Assembly: GCA_021648685.1 (NCBI GenBank)
Contig: JAKISI010000001.1
Location: forward strand, 48,927-112,926
Origin: Candidatus Polarisedimenticolaceae bacterium
GTDB lineage: Bacteria > Pseudomonadota > Gammaproteobacteria > Chromatiales > Chromatiaceae
Direction of reading: 5' to 3'
Length of the DNA: 64,000 nucleotides
Position 1 is the first letter of the stretch; every line of letters starts with the position of its first letter. A program made the translations under genes and the position numbers. This document shows, piece after piece, positions 38,203-47,536 of this stretch. Under the pieces are notes generated by a model. The model searched no databases. It worked only from the letters and a program-made list of their open reading frames with translations, and was not told the DNA's origin.

Positions 38203-38799
38203 ATGAGTGTACTTGTCACCCAGCCAGCCCCTGATTTTACAGCGCAAGCTGTGATGCCTGATAACACATTCAAGGATCTCACTCTGTCGGACTACAAGGG
38301 GCAGTATGTGGTTCTGTTTTTCTACCCATTGGATTTTACCTTTGTCTGCCCCTCTGAGCTGATTGCCTTCAGCCACCGTTTGCAGGAGTTCAAGGATCGT
38401 GGTGTTGAGGTTGTCGGTGTCTCTGTGGACTCCCACTTTTCGCACCTGGCCTGGAAGAATACCGATGTAAACAACGGTGGTATTGGTGATATTCAGTATC
38501 CGCTGGTTGCCGACATCACCAAATCGATTGCGCGTGATTATGATGTGCTGTTGAACGATGCGGTTGCGTTACGCGGCTCTTTTCTGATTGATAAAGAGGG
38601 TGTGGTCAGGCATCAGGTGGTCAATGATCTACCGCTGGGGCGCAATGTGGATGAGATGCTGCGCATGGTAGATGCACTGCAGTTTACTGAAGAGCATGGC
38701 GAGGTCTGCCCCGCAGGCTGGCAGAAAGGTAATGCAGGGATGAAGCCTTCTGGTGAAGGTGTTGCCTCCTATCTGGCTGAGCATGCTGAAGAGCTGTAG
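38203..38799 (+). CDS. 2-Cys peroxiredoxin (AhpC/TSA family)
   Basis: Thiol peroxidase reducing H2O2 and organic peroxides. The peroxidatic Cys lies in DFTFVCPSEL and the resolving Cys in GEVCPAGWQKG, the typical 2-Cys arrangement; Arg in the RGSFLIDKEG region is normal. 198 residues. It has a TTGACT/AATAAT promoter and a GGAGAA ribosome site. Its reductase partner (AhpF or thioredoxin) is not adjacent. Confidence 0.94.
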   Translation: MSVLVTQPAPDFTAQAVMPDNTFKDLTLSDYKGQYVVLFFYPLDFTFVCPSELIAFSHRLQEFKDRGVEVVGVSVDSHFSHLAWKNTDVNNGGIGDIQYPLVADITKSIARDYDVLLNDAVALRGSFLIDKEGVVRHQVVNDLPLGRNVDEMLRMVDALQFTEEHGEVCPAGWQKGNAGMKPSGEGVASYLAEHAEEL

Positions 38800-38865
38800 G
38801 TCACAGGTTATGCCTGTAAGGGGGTTGCGGATCGCGACCCCCTTGTTATAGGGCGTGAGGTCGCT

Positions 38866-39387
38866 ATGGAATATAACATATCAGAACAAGATCGCCAGAA
38901 GGCCAAAATACCGCATGAGATATTTTTAACCAATCTTATTGGTAACCATATCCTCGGGTTTGTGTCGGCATTAGGTTTGGCAGGCTCCTATTGGCAGCCT
39001 CTGGCCCTGGTTCCGCTGATCTCCCTGGCGGTAGTTGCGTATACGATGTGGCGAGCCAAGCGCGCATCTACAGAGGAGTCATGGTTCGTCATGTGCCATT
39101 GGCAGCTCTGCGTTAAACGCAGCCGAGTGCTGTTGGCTGTGATGCTGCTGTTGGTGATCGTCGCGATTTTGGGATGGGTCGCATACACGCATCTGGGGAT
39201 GATGGATGTTGCGGTCAAGGCGATGATTGGTGGGGTTGGCGTATTGCCAGTGATGGTGACCATTCTGGTGCTGATCATGATGGAGATTGACGCCATGCAT
39301 CAGGCAACACAGGGGAAGATCTCCGCCAGCATGGTCGAGCTCTATCCAAAGCCGGATTCGGTTACAGTATCGGCTAAAGCATCATAA
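38866..39387 (+). CDS. Uncharacterised four-helix membrane protein
   Basis: 173 residues with four probable membrane helices (about 23-44, 47-62, 88-110 and 117-140). The N-terminus is polar and the C-terminus is a soluble tail. A WFVMCHWQLCVKR stretch between helices 2 and 3 holds two Cys. I do not recognise the family. It follows the peroxiredoxin by 66 bases and its 3' end overlaps the convergent Mth938-domain gene by 14 bases. A role linked to redox stress is only a guess from position. Confidence 0.75.
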   Translation: MEYNISEQDRQKAKIPHEIFLTNLIGNHILGFVSALGLAGSYWQPLALVPLISLAVVAYTMWRAKRASTEESWFVMCHWQLCVKRSRVLLAVMLLLVIVAILGWVAYTHLGMMDVAVKAMIGGVGVLPVMVTILVLIMMEIDAMHQATQGKISASMVELYPKPDSVTVSAKAS

Positions 39388-39745
39388 GTGCCGCTGCTAT
39401 CGAGCGCCCCTCAGACATCAGAATATTATAGGTTCTGCAGGCTGCGGGGGTGTTCATAATCTCCACCCCGATCCCCGCGTTCGTCACTTCGGCATAGAGC
39501 GCAGCCGAAGGGAATATCTGCCGCTCTCCAGTGCCCAGAATAATCATGCCGGGTTTGAGCGCCAACAGCTCATCAAAGTCCGCTACGGTCAGATCCCCAA
39601 CTGATTGTGGTCGCCAGTCGGGTATCAGCTGCTCTGGCATGATAATCAGGTTATTGCGATAGGCCTGTTCATTGATAATCAGTTGGCCCTTCTCGTAGGC
39701 TCGAATAGCAAATTTCTGGTGAGTGGCGGCGAGTGAGATTTTCAT
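39374..39745 (-). CDS. Mth938-domain (DUF498/NDUFAF3-like) protein
   Basis: 123 residues of the Mth938-like family: PDWRPQSVGDLTVADFDELL, MIILGTGERQIFPSAALYAE and the end block GVEIMNTPAACRTYNILMSEGR are the usual conserved stretches. The family includes the mitochondrial complex I assembly factor NDUFAF3; the bacterial function is unknown. ATG at 39745 (MKISLAATHQKF) is preferred over a 12-residue extension. Confidence 0.87.
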   Translation of the reverse strand: MKISLAATHQKFAIRAYEKGQLIINEQAYRNNLIIMPEQLIPDWRPQSVGDLTVADFDELLALKPGMIILGTGERQIFPSAALYAEVTNAGIGVEIMNTPAACRTYNILMSEGRSIAAALMML

Positions 39746-39907
39746 CGCCGCAACATAGCAGCTAATGGCTGTTTCTGACAAGCAGATGTTGCCGCAATTG
39801 CTTTGGTATTAGAGCCCCTATCCGTCTAATTTTATTGACATTTTGCCTGCTTTTGCGGTAGTGTGCGCGTTTTTCAGCCGTCATTTTAAAGCATCATAGA
39901 GGTTCCC

Positions 39908-41116
39908 GTGCCAACACCGGATATGGAAGAGTTTCGCAGAATCAATCGCTTGCCGCCCTATGTCTTCAATATCGTCAATGATCTGAAGGCGGAAGCCCGT
40001 GCCCGAGGGGAGGATATTATCGACTTCGGCATGGGTAATCCCGACCAGCCCACGCCCCAGCATATTGTCGACAAGCTGATCGAGGTGGCGAGTCGAAAAG
40101 ATACCCACCGCTACTCCATGTCACGGGGTATTCCCCGCCTGCGCCGGGCGATCTGTAACTGGTATCGGGATCGCTACGATGTGCAGCTTGATCCAGAGAC
40201 ACAGGCCATCGTCACCATCGGCTCCAAAGAGGGGCTGGCGCACCTGGCTCTGGCCACGATGGGGCCGGGTGACTCTGTGCTGGTGCCGAACCCGGCCTAC
40301 CCGATTCACCCTTACGGCTTTGTGATTGCCGGGGCAGACATCCGTCATGTGCCGATGGTGCCGGGTGTGGATTTCTTTGCCAAGCTGGAGGAGGCGATCA
40401 CCGACTCCTGGCCGCGTCCGAAGATGCTGGTGCTGAACTTTCCCGGTAACCCCACGACCCAGTGTGTGGAGCTGGATTTCTTTGAGAAGATCGTCAAGAT
40501 TGCCCGTGAGCATAATATCTGGGTGATCCATGATCTGGCCTATGCAGACATTGTATTTGACGGCTATAAAGCCCCTTCAATCCTTGAAATACCGGGTGCG
40601 GAAGAGATCGCAGTCGAGTCGTTTTCACTCTCCAAAAGCTACAACATGCCGGGCTGGCGTGTCGGTTTCATGTGCGGCAACAAGACCTTGATCGCGGCGC
40701 TGGCACGTATCAAATCCTACCTGGACTACGGCATGTTTACCCCGATCCAGGTGGCCGCGATTGCCGCGCTGGAGGGGCCGCAGGAGTGTGTCAAAGAGAT
40801 CTGCGATATGTATGAACTGAGGCGCAATGTGCTCTGTGACGGGTTGACAGCTATCGGCTGGCCGGTTGAGCGACCCAAGGCGACCATGTTTGTCTGGGCG
40901 CCCATCCCTGAGCCGTACAGAGAGATGGGTTCGCTGGAGTTTTCCAAAAAGCTGTTAAAGGATGCCAGGGTTGCGGTCTCGCCCGGCGTCGGTTTTGGTG
41001 AGCATGGTGATGACCATGTGCGCTTTGGCCTGATCGAGAATGAGCATCGCACCCGCCAGGCTGTGCGCGGTGTACGGGATATGTTTCGCCAGGATGGCCT
41101 GCTGGAGATTGAGTAG
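39908..41116 (+). CDS. alaC: Alanine transaminase AlaC (class I/II aminotransferase)
   Basis: PLP enzyme making alanine from pyruvate and glutamate. The PLP lysine is in [29 protein letters not shown] and [12 protein letters not shown] are typical of the AlaC/YfdZ branch. The GTG at 39908 is placed 6 bases after GAGG; an ATG four codons later (39920) is possible. 402 residues. hom follows at once, as in many gammaproteobacteria. Confidence 0.9.
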   Translation: MPTPDMEEFRRINRLPPYVFNIVNDLKAEARARGEDIIDFGMGNPDQPTPQHIVDKLIEVASRKDTHRYSMSRGIPRLRRAICNWYRDRYDVQLDPETQAIVTIGSKEGLAHLALATMGPGDSVLVPNPAYPIHPYGFVIAGADIRHVPMVPGVDFFAKLEEAITDSWPRPKMLVLNFPGNPTTQCVELDFFEKIVKIAREHNIWVIHDLAYADIVFDGYKAPSILEIPGAEEIAVESFSLSKSYNMPGWRVGFMCGNKTLIAALARIKSYLDYGMFTPIQVAAIAALEGPQECVKEICDMYELRRNVLCDGLTAIGWPVERPKATMFVWAPIPEPYREMGSLEFSKKLLKDARVAVSPGVGFGEHGDDHVRFGLIENEHRTRQAVRGVRDMFRQDGLLEIE

Positions 41117-41149
41117 AATGGTTAAACAAAAAATCTGGGGAGAAAAAGA

Positions 41150-42463
41150 GTGAAGCCAGTCAAGGTTGGGTTGATGGGGCTGGGTACCGTGGGTGGCGGC
41201 ACCTTCCGTGTGCTGCAGAAAAACGCCCGTGAGATTGCCCGGCGAGCTGGTCGAGAGATCCAGATTGCCCAGGCGGCCGCCCGTGAATATGACCCGGATA
41301 GCGTGCCGGGGATAGCGAATATCGAGGTGCTGGAGGATGCCTTTGCCCTGGTCGAGAACCCTGAGCTGGAGATCATTATTGAACTGATCGGCGGTTACTC
41401 ACCCGCCCGTGAGCTGGTGCTCAAGGCGATCGAGAATGGCAAGCATGTGGTGACCGCCAACAAGGCACTGATTGCGCTGCACGGCAATGAGATCTTTGCC
41501 GCAGCGCAGAAGAAGGGCGTTACCGTGGCCTTCGAGGCGGGTGTGGCAGGCGGCATTCCGATCATCAAGGCCGTCCGTGAAGGGCTTGCGGCCAACCAGA
41601 TCGAATGGCTTGCCGGTATCATCAACGGTACCGGGAACTTTATTCTATCCGAGATGCGGGACAAGGGCCGGGATTTTGAGGATGTGCTGGCCGAGGCCCA
41701 GGCGCTGGGCTATGCGGAGGCTGATCCCACCTTTGATGTAGAGGGTATTGATGCCGCACACAAGCTGACGATTCTGGGTTCCATTGCCTTTGGTATCCCG
41801 TTACAGTTTGAGAAGACCTATACCGAAGGGATCTCCAGGATCGAGCAGCAGGATGTGATCTATGCGGGTGAACTGGGTTACCGCATCAAACATCTGGGGA
41901 TTGCGCGCAAGACGCAAAAGGGCGTGGAGCTGCGGGTACACCCCACGCTGATCCCAGAGCGCAGACTGATTGCCAATGTGGATGGGGTGATGAATGCCGT
42001 GCTGGTTCAGGGTGATGCGGTCGGACCTACGCTCTATTATGGTGCGGGCGCGGGTGCGGAGCCAACTGCTTCGGCAGTGATTGCCGATCTGGTGGATGTG
42101 GTGCGGGCATTGACGAGCGACCCTGAAAACCGCGTGCCGCACCTGGCCTTTCAGCCGGATGAGCTCTCTGATCTGCCGGTGCTGAGGATGGAGGATGTGG
42201 TCACTGCCTATTATCTGCGCCTGAAAGCGGCGGATCGACCGGGTGTTCTGGCGCAGGTTGCTGGCATCCTGGGTGAAGCCGGCATCAGCATCGAAGCGAT
42301 GCAGCAGCGGGAGCCTGGGGCTGGTGAGACACATGTGCCGCTCATTATGCTGACCCACAGCGTGCTGGAGAGGCAGATGAATGCGGCAATCGAAAAAATC
42401 GAAGCGCTGGAGAGCATCAATGGCGAGGTGACACGCATTCGGATGGAGCCGCTTGACGGCTAA
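41150..42463 (+). CDS. hom: Homoserine dehydrogenase
   Basis: Reduces aspartate semialdehyde to homoserine. N-terminal Rossmann fold GLGTVGGGTFRVL, catalytic block EAGVAGGIPIIKAVREGLAAN, and a C-terminal ACT domain (DRPGVLAQVAGILGEAGISIE) for feedback by threonine. Starts with GTG after GGGGAGAA. 437 residues, typical. Forms alaC-hom-thrC. Confidence 0.97.
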   Translation: MKPVKVGLMGLGTVGGGTFRVLQKNAREIARRAGREIQIAQAAAREYDPDSVPGIANIEVLEDAFALVENPELEIIIELIGGYSPARELVLKAIENGKHVVTANKALIALHGNEIFAAAQKKGVTVAFEAGVAGGIPIIKAVREGLAANQIEWLAGIINGTGNFILSEMRDKGRDFEDVLAEAQALGYAEADPTFDVEGIDAAHKLTILGSIAFGIPLQFEKTYTEGISRIEQQDVIYAGELGYRIKHLGIARKTQKGVELRVHPTLIPERRLIANVDGVMNAVLVQGDAVGPTLYYGAGAGAEPTASAVIADLVDVVRALTSDPENRVPHLAFQPDELSDLPVLRMEDVVTAYYLRLKAADRPGVLAQVAGILGEAGISIEAMQQREPGAGETHVPLIMLTHSVLERQMNAAIEKIEALESINGEVTRIRMEPLDG

Positions 42464-42507
42464 ATTTATTAATTAATTAATCGCTAAACAGAATTCGAGA
42501 AACCACC

Positions 42508-43590
42508 ATGCCATTTAGAACCCGCTACACCGGCCTGATCAACAAATACCGCGACCGCCTCCCGGTGCATGACGATACCCGCCTTATTAGCCTGGGTGAG
42601 GGGAATACACCGCTTATCCGGCTTAATAACATCCCCGGCCTGATTGGCAAAGATGTTGATATCTATGTCAAATACGAAGGATTGAACCCTACTGGCTCTT
42701 TCAAGGATCGTGGCATGACCCTGGCCGTGACCAAGGCGGTGGAGGAGGGCAGCAGAGCGATTATCTGCGCCTCCACCGGCAATACCTCCGCTGCGGCTGC
42801 AGCCTATGCGGCACGCGCAGGCATCACCGCCTTTGTGCTGATCCCCGATGGCAAGATTGCGCTGGGCAAGTTGGCACAGGCGATGATGCACGGCGCTGTT
42901 GTGATCCAGATCAAAGGCAACTTTGATGCCGGCATGCAGCTGGTAAAGGAGGTTGCTGAACATGCGCCGGTGACGATTGTGAACTCTATCAACCCCTTTC
43001 GCCTGCAAGGCCAGAAAACCGCTGCCTTCGAGATTATGGATGAGCTTGAGTGTGCTCCGGACTACCACTGCCTGCCCGTGGGTAATGCCGGCAACATCAC
43101 GGCGCACTGGATGGGGTACTCTGAATACAGGGAGCACGGCATCGTCAATAACGCCCCGGTCATGGTCGGCTATCAGGCCGATGGTTCCGCCCCGTTTCTG
43201 CGTGGCAAGATGGTGGATAACCCCGAGACGGTGGCCACCGCCATTCGTATCGGCCATCCGCAATCCTGGGAGAAAGCCTGGAAGGTAAAGGATGAATCCG
43301 GTGGCTGGTTTGATGAGTGCTCCGATGATGAGATCCTTGCGGCGCAGAAGATGCTGGCACAAAATGAAGGGGTCTTTTGTGAGCCGGCATCGGCCACCTC
43401 CCTGGCCGGCGCCATGCGCGACATAAAAAGTGGCAAAATCCCGCAGGGAAGCAAGATTGTCTGCACCTTGACCGGACATGGACTGAAAGACCCTGATACG
43501 GCTATCAAGCAGAGCGCTGGCTCGATGATCACAGTGGATGCCGAGTTGGAAGCGGTAAAGCGCGCTATTCTGGATAACATGTCTGAATAA
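42508..43590 (+). CDS. thrC: Threonine synthase
   Basis: PLP enzyme converting phosphohomoserine to threonine. The PLP lysine is in NPTGSFKDRGMTLA; the phosphate loop is GNTSAAAAAYAARAG. The 360-residue length marks the short class seen in Pseudomonas and Gram-positives. Adjacent to hom; the kinase thrB is not in the window. Confidence 0.97.
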   Translation: MPFRTRYTGLINKYRDRLPVHDDTRLISLGEGNTPLIRLNNIPGLIGKDVDIYVKYEGLNPTGSFKDRGMTLAVTKAVEEGSRAIICASTGNTSAAAAAYAARAGITAFVLIPDGKIALGKLAQAMMHGAVVIQIKGNFDAGMQLVKEVAEHAPVTIVNSINPFRLQGQKTAAFEIMDELECAPDYHCLPVGNAGNITAHWMGYSEYREHGIVNNAPVMVGYQADGSAPFLRGKMVDNPETVATAIRIGHPQSWEKAWKVKDESGGWFDECSDDEILAAQKMLAQNEGVFCEPASATSLAGAMRDIKSGKIPQGSKIVCTLTGHGLKDPDTAIKQSAGSMITVDAELEAVKRAILDNMSE

Positions 43591-43611
43591 ACAGAGGTGC
43601 CTGCAAAGAGC

Positions 43612-43672
43612 GGAAGCGGGGCTTTAGCCTTGCTGGTTTGCTGGCCTCTTGCGGGGCTAAGGCCCCGCTTCC
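43612..43672. repeat. Dispersed GGAAGYGG-type palindromic repeat, copy C
   Basis: GGAAGCGGGGCTTTAGCCTT and GCGGGGCTAAGGCCCCGCTT form inverted arms around a loop of about 18 bases, just behind thrC. Same family as copies at 29227, 35214 and 63214. Confidence 0.85.
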
Positions 43673-43694
43673 GAAGGCGGGCTTGCAGCATCCC

Positions 43695-44720
43695 ATGAAC
43701 TCTCATCTTCACCTCGTGGTCCCAGGCTTGTTTGGCCCGATGCCCGGCCTAAAAGAGCTTGGCCTGAAACCGTCAGCGCCGATATTGGAGCGGCTGCTTG
43801 CGCGAGCTGAAGTGGCTGAGGCAGCTGGAGATTCGTTTGAATCAACCCTGTTTGATCTGTTCGGCCTGCCCAGTGAGCCGAATGGTGATCTGCCGTCCGC
43901 GGCGGTCTCCCGTCTGGCTGAGGGGGGGGAGAAGGATGATGCCTTCTGGCTGCATGCTGATCCGGTCTTTCTGAAGCCAACAGCAGACCGACTGCTGCTG
44001 TTTGATGCGCCAATGCTGGATATTCGTCCGGAAGATGCGGATGAGCTGGCAGTGCTTTTTAACCGGCACTTTGCAGAGGATGGGTGGCATATAGAGGCGC
44101 CGCACCCAAACCGCTGGTACCTGCGGCTACCTACTGTGCCGGCTCTAACAACCACCCCCCTGGCGGATGTCGTCGGGCGCAATATTGACAAATACCTGCC
44201 TTGCGGGGCGGAGGCGGGTCACTGGCGCTCGGTGTTGAATGAGATCCAGATGCTGTTTCATTCAGCAGATGTCAACAGGCAGCGAGAGGCGGCTCATCTC
44301 TTGCCGGTCAACGGCGTCTGGCTCTCGGGTGGCGGCACTCTGCCGGATAGCGGAAAGGCCGGTTTTAGTACGGTGCTGGCGGATGACGCGCTGAGCCAGG
44401 GGCTGTCACGGCTGTCTGAAACAGAGTGTCACGCCCTGTCACTGGACAGACTGGTGCAGAGAGATGGAGGCGACTCCTGCCTGGTTGTCTACTCCTCGTT
44501 ACTGCGCACGGTGCTGGATGCAGATCCTCAGGGCTGGGTGAGCAGGCTGGCTGAGTTCGAGCTGTGGGCGGCTGCGCTACAGCGGATGCTACAGAAAAAA
44601 GAGATTGGGCGGCTGAGTCTATACCCCTGTAACGGGCAGCGGTTTCAGATAGAGCGGCCAGGGCTGCGCCGTTTCTGGAGATCCAGCTGCCCTCTCTCTG
44701 ACTATCTACTTGGTCGGTAA
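43695..44720 (+). CDS. RpfE-like/COG4255-type protein of unknown function
   Basis: 341 residues. The N-terminus (LHLVVPGLFGPMPGLKEL) and the block NRWYLRLP, then LPVNGVWLSGGG near residue 215, match a family often annotated as RpfE-like or phosphoglycerate-mutase-like, usually found close to thrC in gammaproteobacteria. No catalytic residues can be assigned with confidence. The ATG at 43695 (MNSHLHLVVPG) replaces a longer frame that begins inside repeat C. The 3' end overlaps the convergent PilJ-domain gene by 15 bases. There is no signal peptide. Confidence 0.72.
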   Translation: MNSHLHLVVPGLFGPMPGLKELGLKPSAPILERLLARAEVAEAAGDSFESTLFDLFGLPSEPNGDLPSAAVSRLAEGGEKDDAFWLHADPVFLKPTADRLLLFDAPMLDIRPEDADELAVLFNRHFAEDGWHIEAPHPNRWYLRLPTVPALTTTPLADVVGRNIDKYLPCGAEAGHWRSVLNEIQMLFHSADVNRQREAAHLLPVNGVWLSGGGTLPDSGKAGFSTVLADDALSQGLSRLSETECHALSLDRLVQRDGGDSCLVVYSSLLRTVLDADPQGWVSRLAEFELWAAALQRMLQKKEIGRLSLYPCNGQRFQIERPGLRRFWRSSCPLSDYLLGR

Positions 44721-45497
44721 CAGGGTATACATCCCGGTAATCGTGTTCATTTGATTCAGTATCTTATCGGCTGAGCGGGAGATCAATACAGGGATGTATT
44801 CTCCCTTTTTCAGCTTTGCACTATGCTGAAAAACCCCCCACTGTAGCGATACCTTTTCGAGCGCATCGGATATTTTTTTGGTATTTTCAGGCGCTTCTTT
44901 GAGGAGATTCAAGGCTGAATCAAATTCATTAATGGCGGTTTGATAATCAGAGAGGTAGGGTTCTTTTTCAAAGCCCCAGGCCTGAAGGAGGTAGAGATTG
45001 GCAATACGCTGGGAGAGCATGCGTTGGCGACCTGCAATATTGATCAGCCTGCCCTGTGCGGTGCCAGAGAGATCCTGCAGCATCAAAACGACCTTGTGGC
45101 TTGCGATGAGCAGTGCTTCGGCGTCAGCCCTCAGCTGCTCAACATGTTCTTTTGCCGCCTCAGCTAAAACTGTCTCTTTGACCTCTTTCCAGAGCCTTTT
45201 GACTTTGGCCAGTCCGGCCTTGACCTCGGGGGTAATGGCGAACTGTTGCAGCTCGTCCAGCTGTGTGTCAAACAGGTCGATGGCCGCATTGAGCTGTTCC
45301 TCTGATTTGCGATAGCGCAGCTCCATGCCCATCTGGGTGTAGGTCTTGACCATGCGTTGCGTCAGCATGCGCTGGCGCCCTGCTTTGTTGATGCCTTCAG
45401 CCAGGGTGAGTTTAGCTGCTGCCGAGGTCAGAGGGACAAGCAGTGCCAATAATGCAATGATAGTAATGCAGCCAATGCGGTTGAGTTTGATGGTCAT
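44706..45497 (-). CDS. Exported protein with two PilJ-type sensory domains
   Basis: 263 residues: signal peptide (about 1-28, ending SAAAK), then two copies of the PilJ-N/type IV pili chemotaxis-transducer helical domain, each opening with AGRQRMLTQRM or AGRQRMLSQRI. It has no membrane helix after the signal, no methyl-accepting or kinase domain, so it is a stand-alone periplasmic sensor-like protein. The domain is related to the nitrate-binding NarX-type sensors. What it binds, and whom it signals to, is unknown. Convergent with the upstream gene. Confidence 0.83.
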   Translation of the reverse strand: MTIKLNRIGCITIIALLALLVPLTSAAAKLTLAEGINKAGRQRMLTQRMVKTYTQMGMELRYRKSEEQLNAAIDLFDTQLDELQQFAITPEVKAGLAKVKRLWKEVKETVLAEAAKEHVEQLRADAEALLIASHKVVLMLQDLSGTAQGRLINIAGRQRMLSQRIANLYLLQAWGFEKEPYLSDYQTAINEFDSALNLLKEAPENTKKISDALEKVSLQWGVFQHSAKLKKGEYIPVLISRSADKILNQMNTITGMYTLLPTK

Positions 45498-45536
45498 AAG
45501 ATGATCTGTGTGAATCTTTTGTGCTCTGTCCGTATA

Positions 45537-45586
45537 AACCCGGGTGTTTCACTGGTTATTGTGCGAACCTGTGAAACACCCGGGTT
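45537..45586. terminator. 16-bp perfect inverted repeat, possible bidirectional element
   Basis: AACCCGGGTGTTTCAC and GTGAAACACCCGGGTT are exact reverse complements, 18 bases apart (45537-45552 and 45571-45586). No T-run follows, so it may be a repeat or a factor-dependent end instead of an intrinsic terminator. The rest of the 45498-45676 gap has nothing recognisable. Confidence 0.5.
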
Positions 45587-45676
45587 GGAAATATGATGCT
45601 GCCTGACACGTGAATTCTATAATTATGGATGTCGATAGATCCTAACGTAATTTCAGGCCGGGTTTCAATATTTTTG

Positions 45677-46075
45677 CTATGTAAACAATAAATTGATTGG
45701 GAAAGGGTTTCGGGTCAGTGCCGAAGAGATGATGTAGCCGACGGTTGCACAGGCAAAAATACCGGCGATGATACGAATGCGCAGGGTTGACCCCCACTTC
45801 AGGGCAATCATGCCCAAAATGATATAAGCAATCAGTGCCGTGACCTTTGCGGTTAACCAGGGCTGTTGCAAGGGATATTGGTGAGAGAGCACGGCCAGAG
45901 TGATGCCGCTGGCCAGCAGGATGGTGTCGATGACAGGTGGGAACCTCTTTACCCAGCGCTGCCGGAGCAGTACAGGGTGCTTGACCATCCAGAAGAATCG
46001 TATGGCAAAAAAGATGGCCGTGATGGCGACCATGGTGATATGAGTGTGTTTGATCCAGAGATAATAGGCGTGCAT
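45677..46075 (-). CDS. SirB2-family membrane protein
   Basis: 132 residues, four hydrophobic helices. The start MHAYYLWIKHTHITMVAITA and PPVIDTILLASGITL are typical of the SirB2 family (DUF). Function unknown. ATG at 46075 is chosen; an in-frame TTG two codons upstream is not needed. Confidence 0.87.
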   Translation of the reverse strand: MHAYYLWIKHTHITMVAITAIFFAIRFFWMVKHPVLLRQRWVKRFPPVIDTILLASGITLAVLSHQYPLQQPWLTAKVTALIAYIILGMIALKWGSTLRIRIIAGIFACATVGYIISSALTRNPFPINLLFT

Positions 46076-46134
46076 TGGCAATCAGTGGGTGGCTGCGTGA
46101 GCCTATATTCTAATATAAAAAAGCGGGTTGTTTA

Positions 46135-46833
46135 ATGAATTATTCCCTGGCTCCCATAGGGGTCGTCCATTCTGTATTTCGGGAGAGGTTTGGCATCCCC
46201 AGGCAGCCGCTGCTGGTGCCTGAGGCAAAGGCAAGGCTGGAGTTGCTGGCACCCTACAGCTGTATTGAAGCCGTTGCAGGGCTGGAGGCGTTCTCTCATC
46301 TCTGGCTGACCTTTATCTTTCATAAGACCATGCGGGATCAGTGGCAGCCACAGGTGCGGCCGCCCAGGCTGGGAGGAAATCGTCGTGTCGGGGTCTTTGC
46401 CAGCCGCTCGCCCTTTCGCCCCAATCCGATTGGGCTCTCTGTTGTGGTGCTGGATGGTATCTCCCATCAGCAGGGCAAGCTGGAGCTATTACTGTCGGGC
46501 ATTGATCTTCTCGATGGGACGCCAGTGCTGGATATCAAACCCTATATTCCCTATGCCGACAGCATTCCTGAGGCCCGCAGTGGTTATGCCGCCGAGCCAC
46601 CTCAGGTCAGTAAAGAGGTGCGGTTTAGTGAAACAGCTGAAGCCCAGCTGCGGCAGCGTGATGATGGCGTAGAGCTGAGGGGTTTGATTGTAAAGCTGCT
46701 GGAGTGTGATCCGCGCCCGGCCTATAAAAACCGATCCCAGTCAGACCGGATCTATGGGATGCGCCTGTATGATTTTGATTTGAAATGGCGGGTGGTGGGG
46801 GATGAGGTTGAGGTCGTTGAACTGGCTATTTGA
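46135..46833 (+). CDS. trmO: TrmO (TsaA) tRNA t6A37 methyltransferase
   Basis: N6-methylates t6A37 in tRNA-Thr (GGU) using SAM. The beta-barrel family signatures GVFASRSPFRPNPIGLSVV and GIDLLDGTPVLDIKPYIPYAD are both present. 232 residues, with the extra C-terminal domain. The 3' end overlaps the convergent SDR gene by 8 bases. Confidence 0.93.
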   Translation: MNYSLAPIGVVHSVFRERFGIPRQPLLVPEAKARLELLAPYSCIEAVAGLEAFSHLWLTFIFHKTMRDQWQPQVRPPRLGGNRRVGVFASRSPFRPNPIGLSVVVLDGISHQQGKLELLLSGIDLLDGTPVLDIKPYIPYADSIPEARSGYAAEPPQVSKEVRFSETAEAQLRQRDDGVELRGLIVKLLECDPRPAYKNRSQSDRIYGMRLYDFDLKWRVVGDEVEVVELAI

Positions 46834-47536
46834 ATTTAACCACCCTCTTCAGTGGCGAGAGATTGATCTCATCAAAGCAGGTTCCCTGCCGTGCAGATAG
46901 AATGGCAAGCACGGCATCGGCAATATCCTGTGGCAGGATATAGTTCTCTTCCGCCTCCCCCGGCTTAAAAGAGAGACGGTCAAAAAAGCCGGTCTTGACC
47001 ATGCCGGGGTTGATGATGGTGCTTCTGATGCCTGAGCTGGAACACTCCTCGCGCAGTGATTGGGCAAACCCCCTCAGCGCAAATTTGGTGGCGCAGTAGA
47101 GGGCACCCTTGCGGCTGCCACTTAGTGCGGCCTCTGAGCCAATAAAGATCAGATCACCCCGTCGCTGGCGTTTCATATTGGGCAGCAGCTCTCGTGCCAA
47201 CAGGATCTGGCTGGTGAGGTTGAGGTCGATCAGATGGCGGATCTGCATTGGAGAGAACTCCTCCAGTGAGCCAAACCGCCCCTCTCCGGCATTAAAAACA
47301 GCGCCATCGATATCCGGGTGCTGAGTGGCAAGCCGCTTGATCTGTGTGGGCAGCTCATCCAGCTGAGTGAGATCAATTTGCAGTGGCAGGAGCTGTTTTG
47401 GGTGGTTGCTCCATGGGTTGAAACTGCGGGCAATGCCGATCACTGAGGCACCTTCCTGCAGCAGATGCTCTGCAATGGCCCGACCAATGCCGCGGCTGGC
47501 ACCTGTTACGACCACTTTTCTCTGTTTTGTGCTCAT
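46826..47536 (-). CDS. Short-chain dehydrogenase/reductase
   Basis: NAD(P)-dependent oxidoreductase of the classical SDR type: TGASRGIGRAIAEHL (cofactor loop), VFNAGEG, catalytic Ser in GSEAALSGSRKGAL and YCATKFAL (Tyr and Lys). 236 residues. The substrate is not predictable. Its start overlaps the end of the next upstream gene by 4 bases, so it shares an operon with the nucleosidase-like gene and the glycosyltransferase. Confidence 0.9.
   Translation of the reverse strand: MSTKQRKVVVTGASRGIGRAIAEHLLQEGASVIGIARSFNPWSNHPKQLLPLQIDLTQLDELPTQIKRLATQHPDIDGAVFNAGEGRFGSLEEFSPMQIRHLIDLNLTSQILLARELLPNMKRQRRGDLIFIGSEAALSGSRKGALYCATKFALRGFAQSLREECSSSGIRSTIINPGMVKTGFFDRLSFKPGEAEENYILPQDIADAVLAILSARQGTCFDEINLSPLKRVVKFK

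Noticed and set aside
42484..43479. 331-residue minus-strand frame opposite thrC
   Set aside because: thrC is certain and the antisense frame has no recognisable product.
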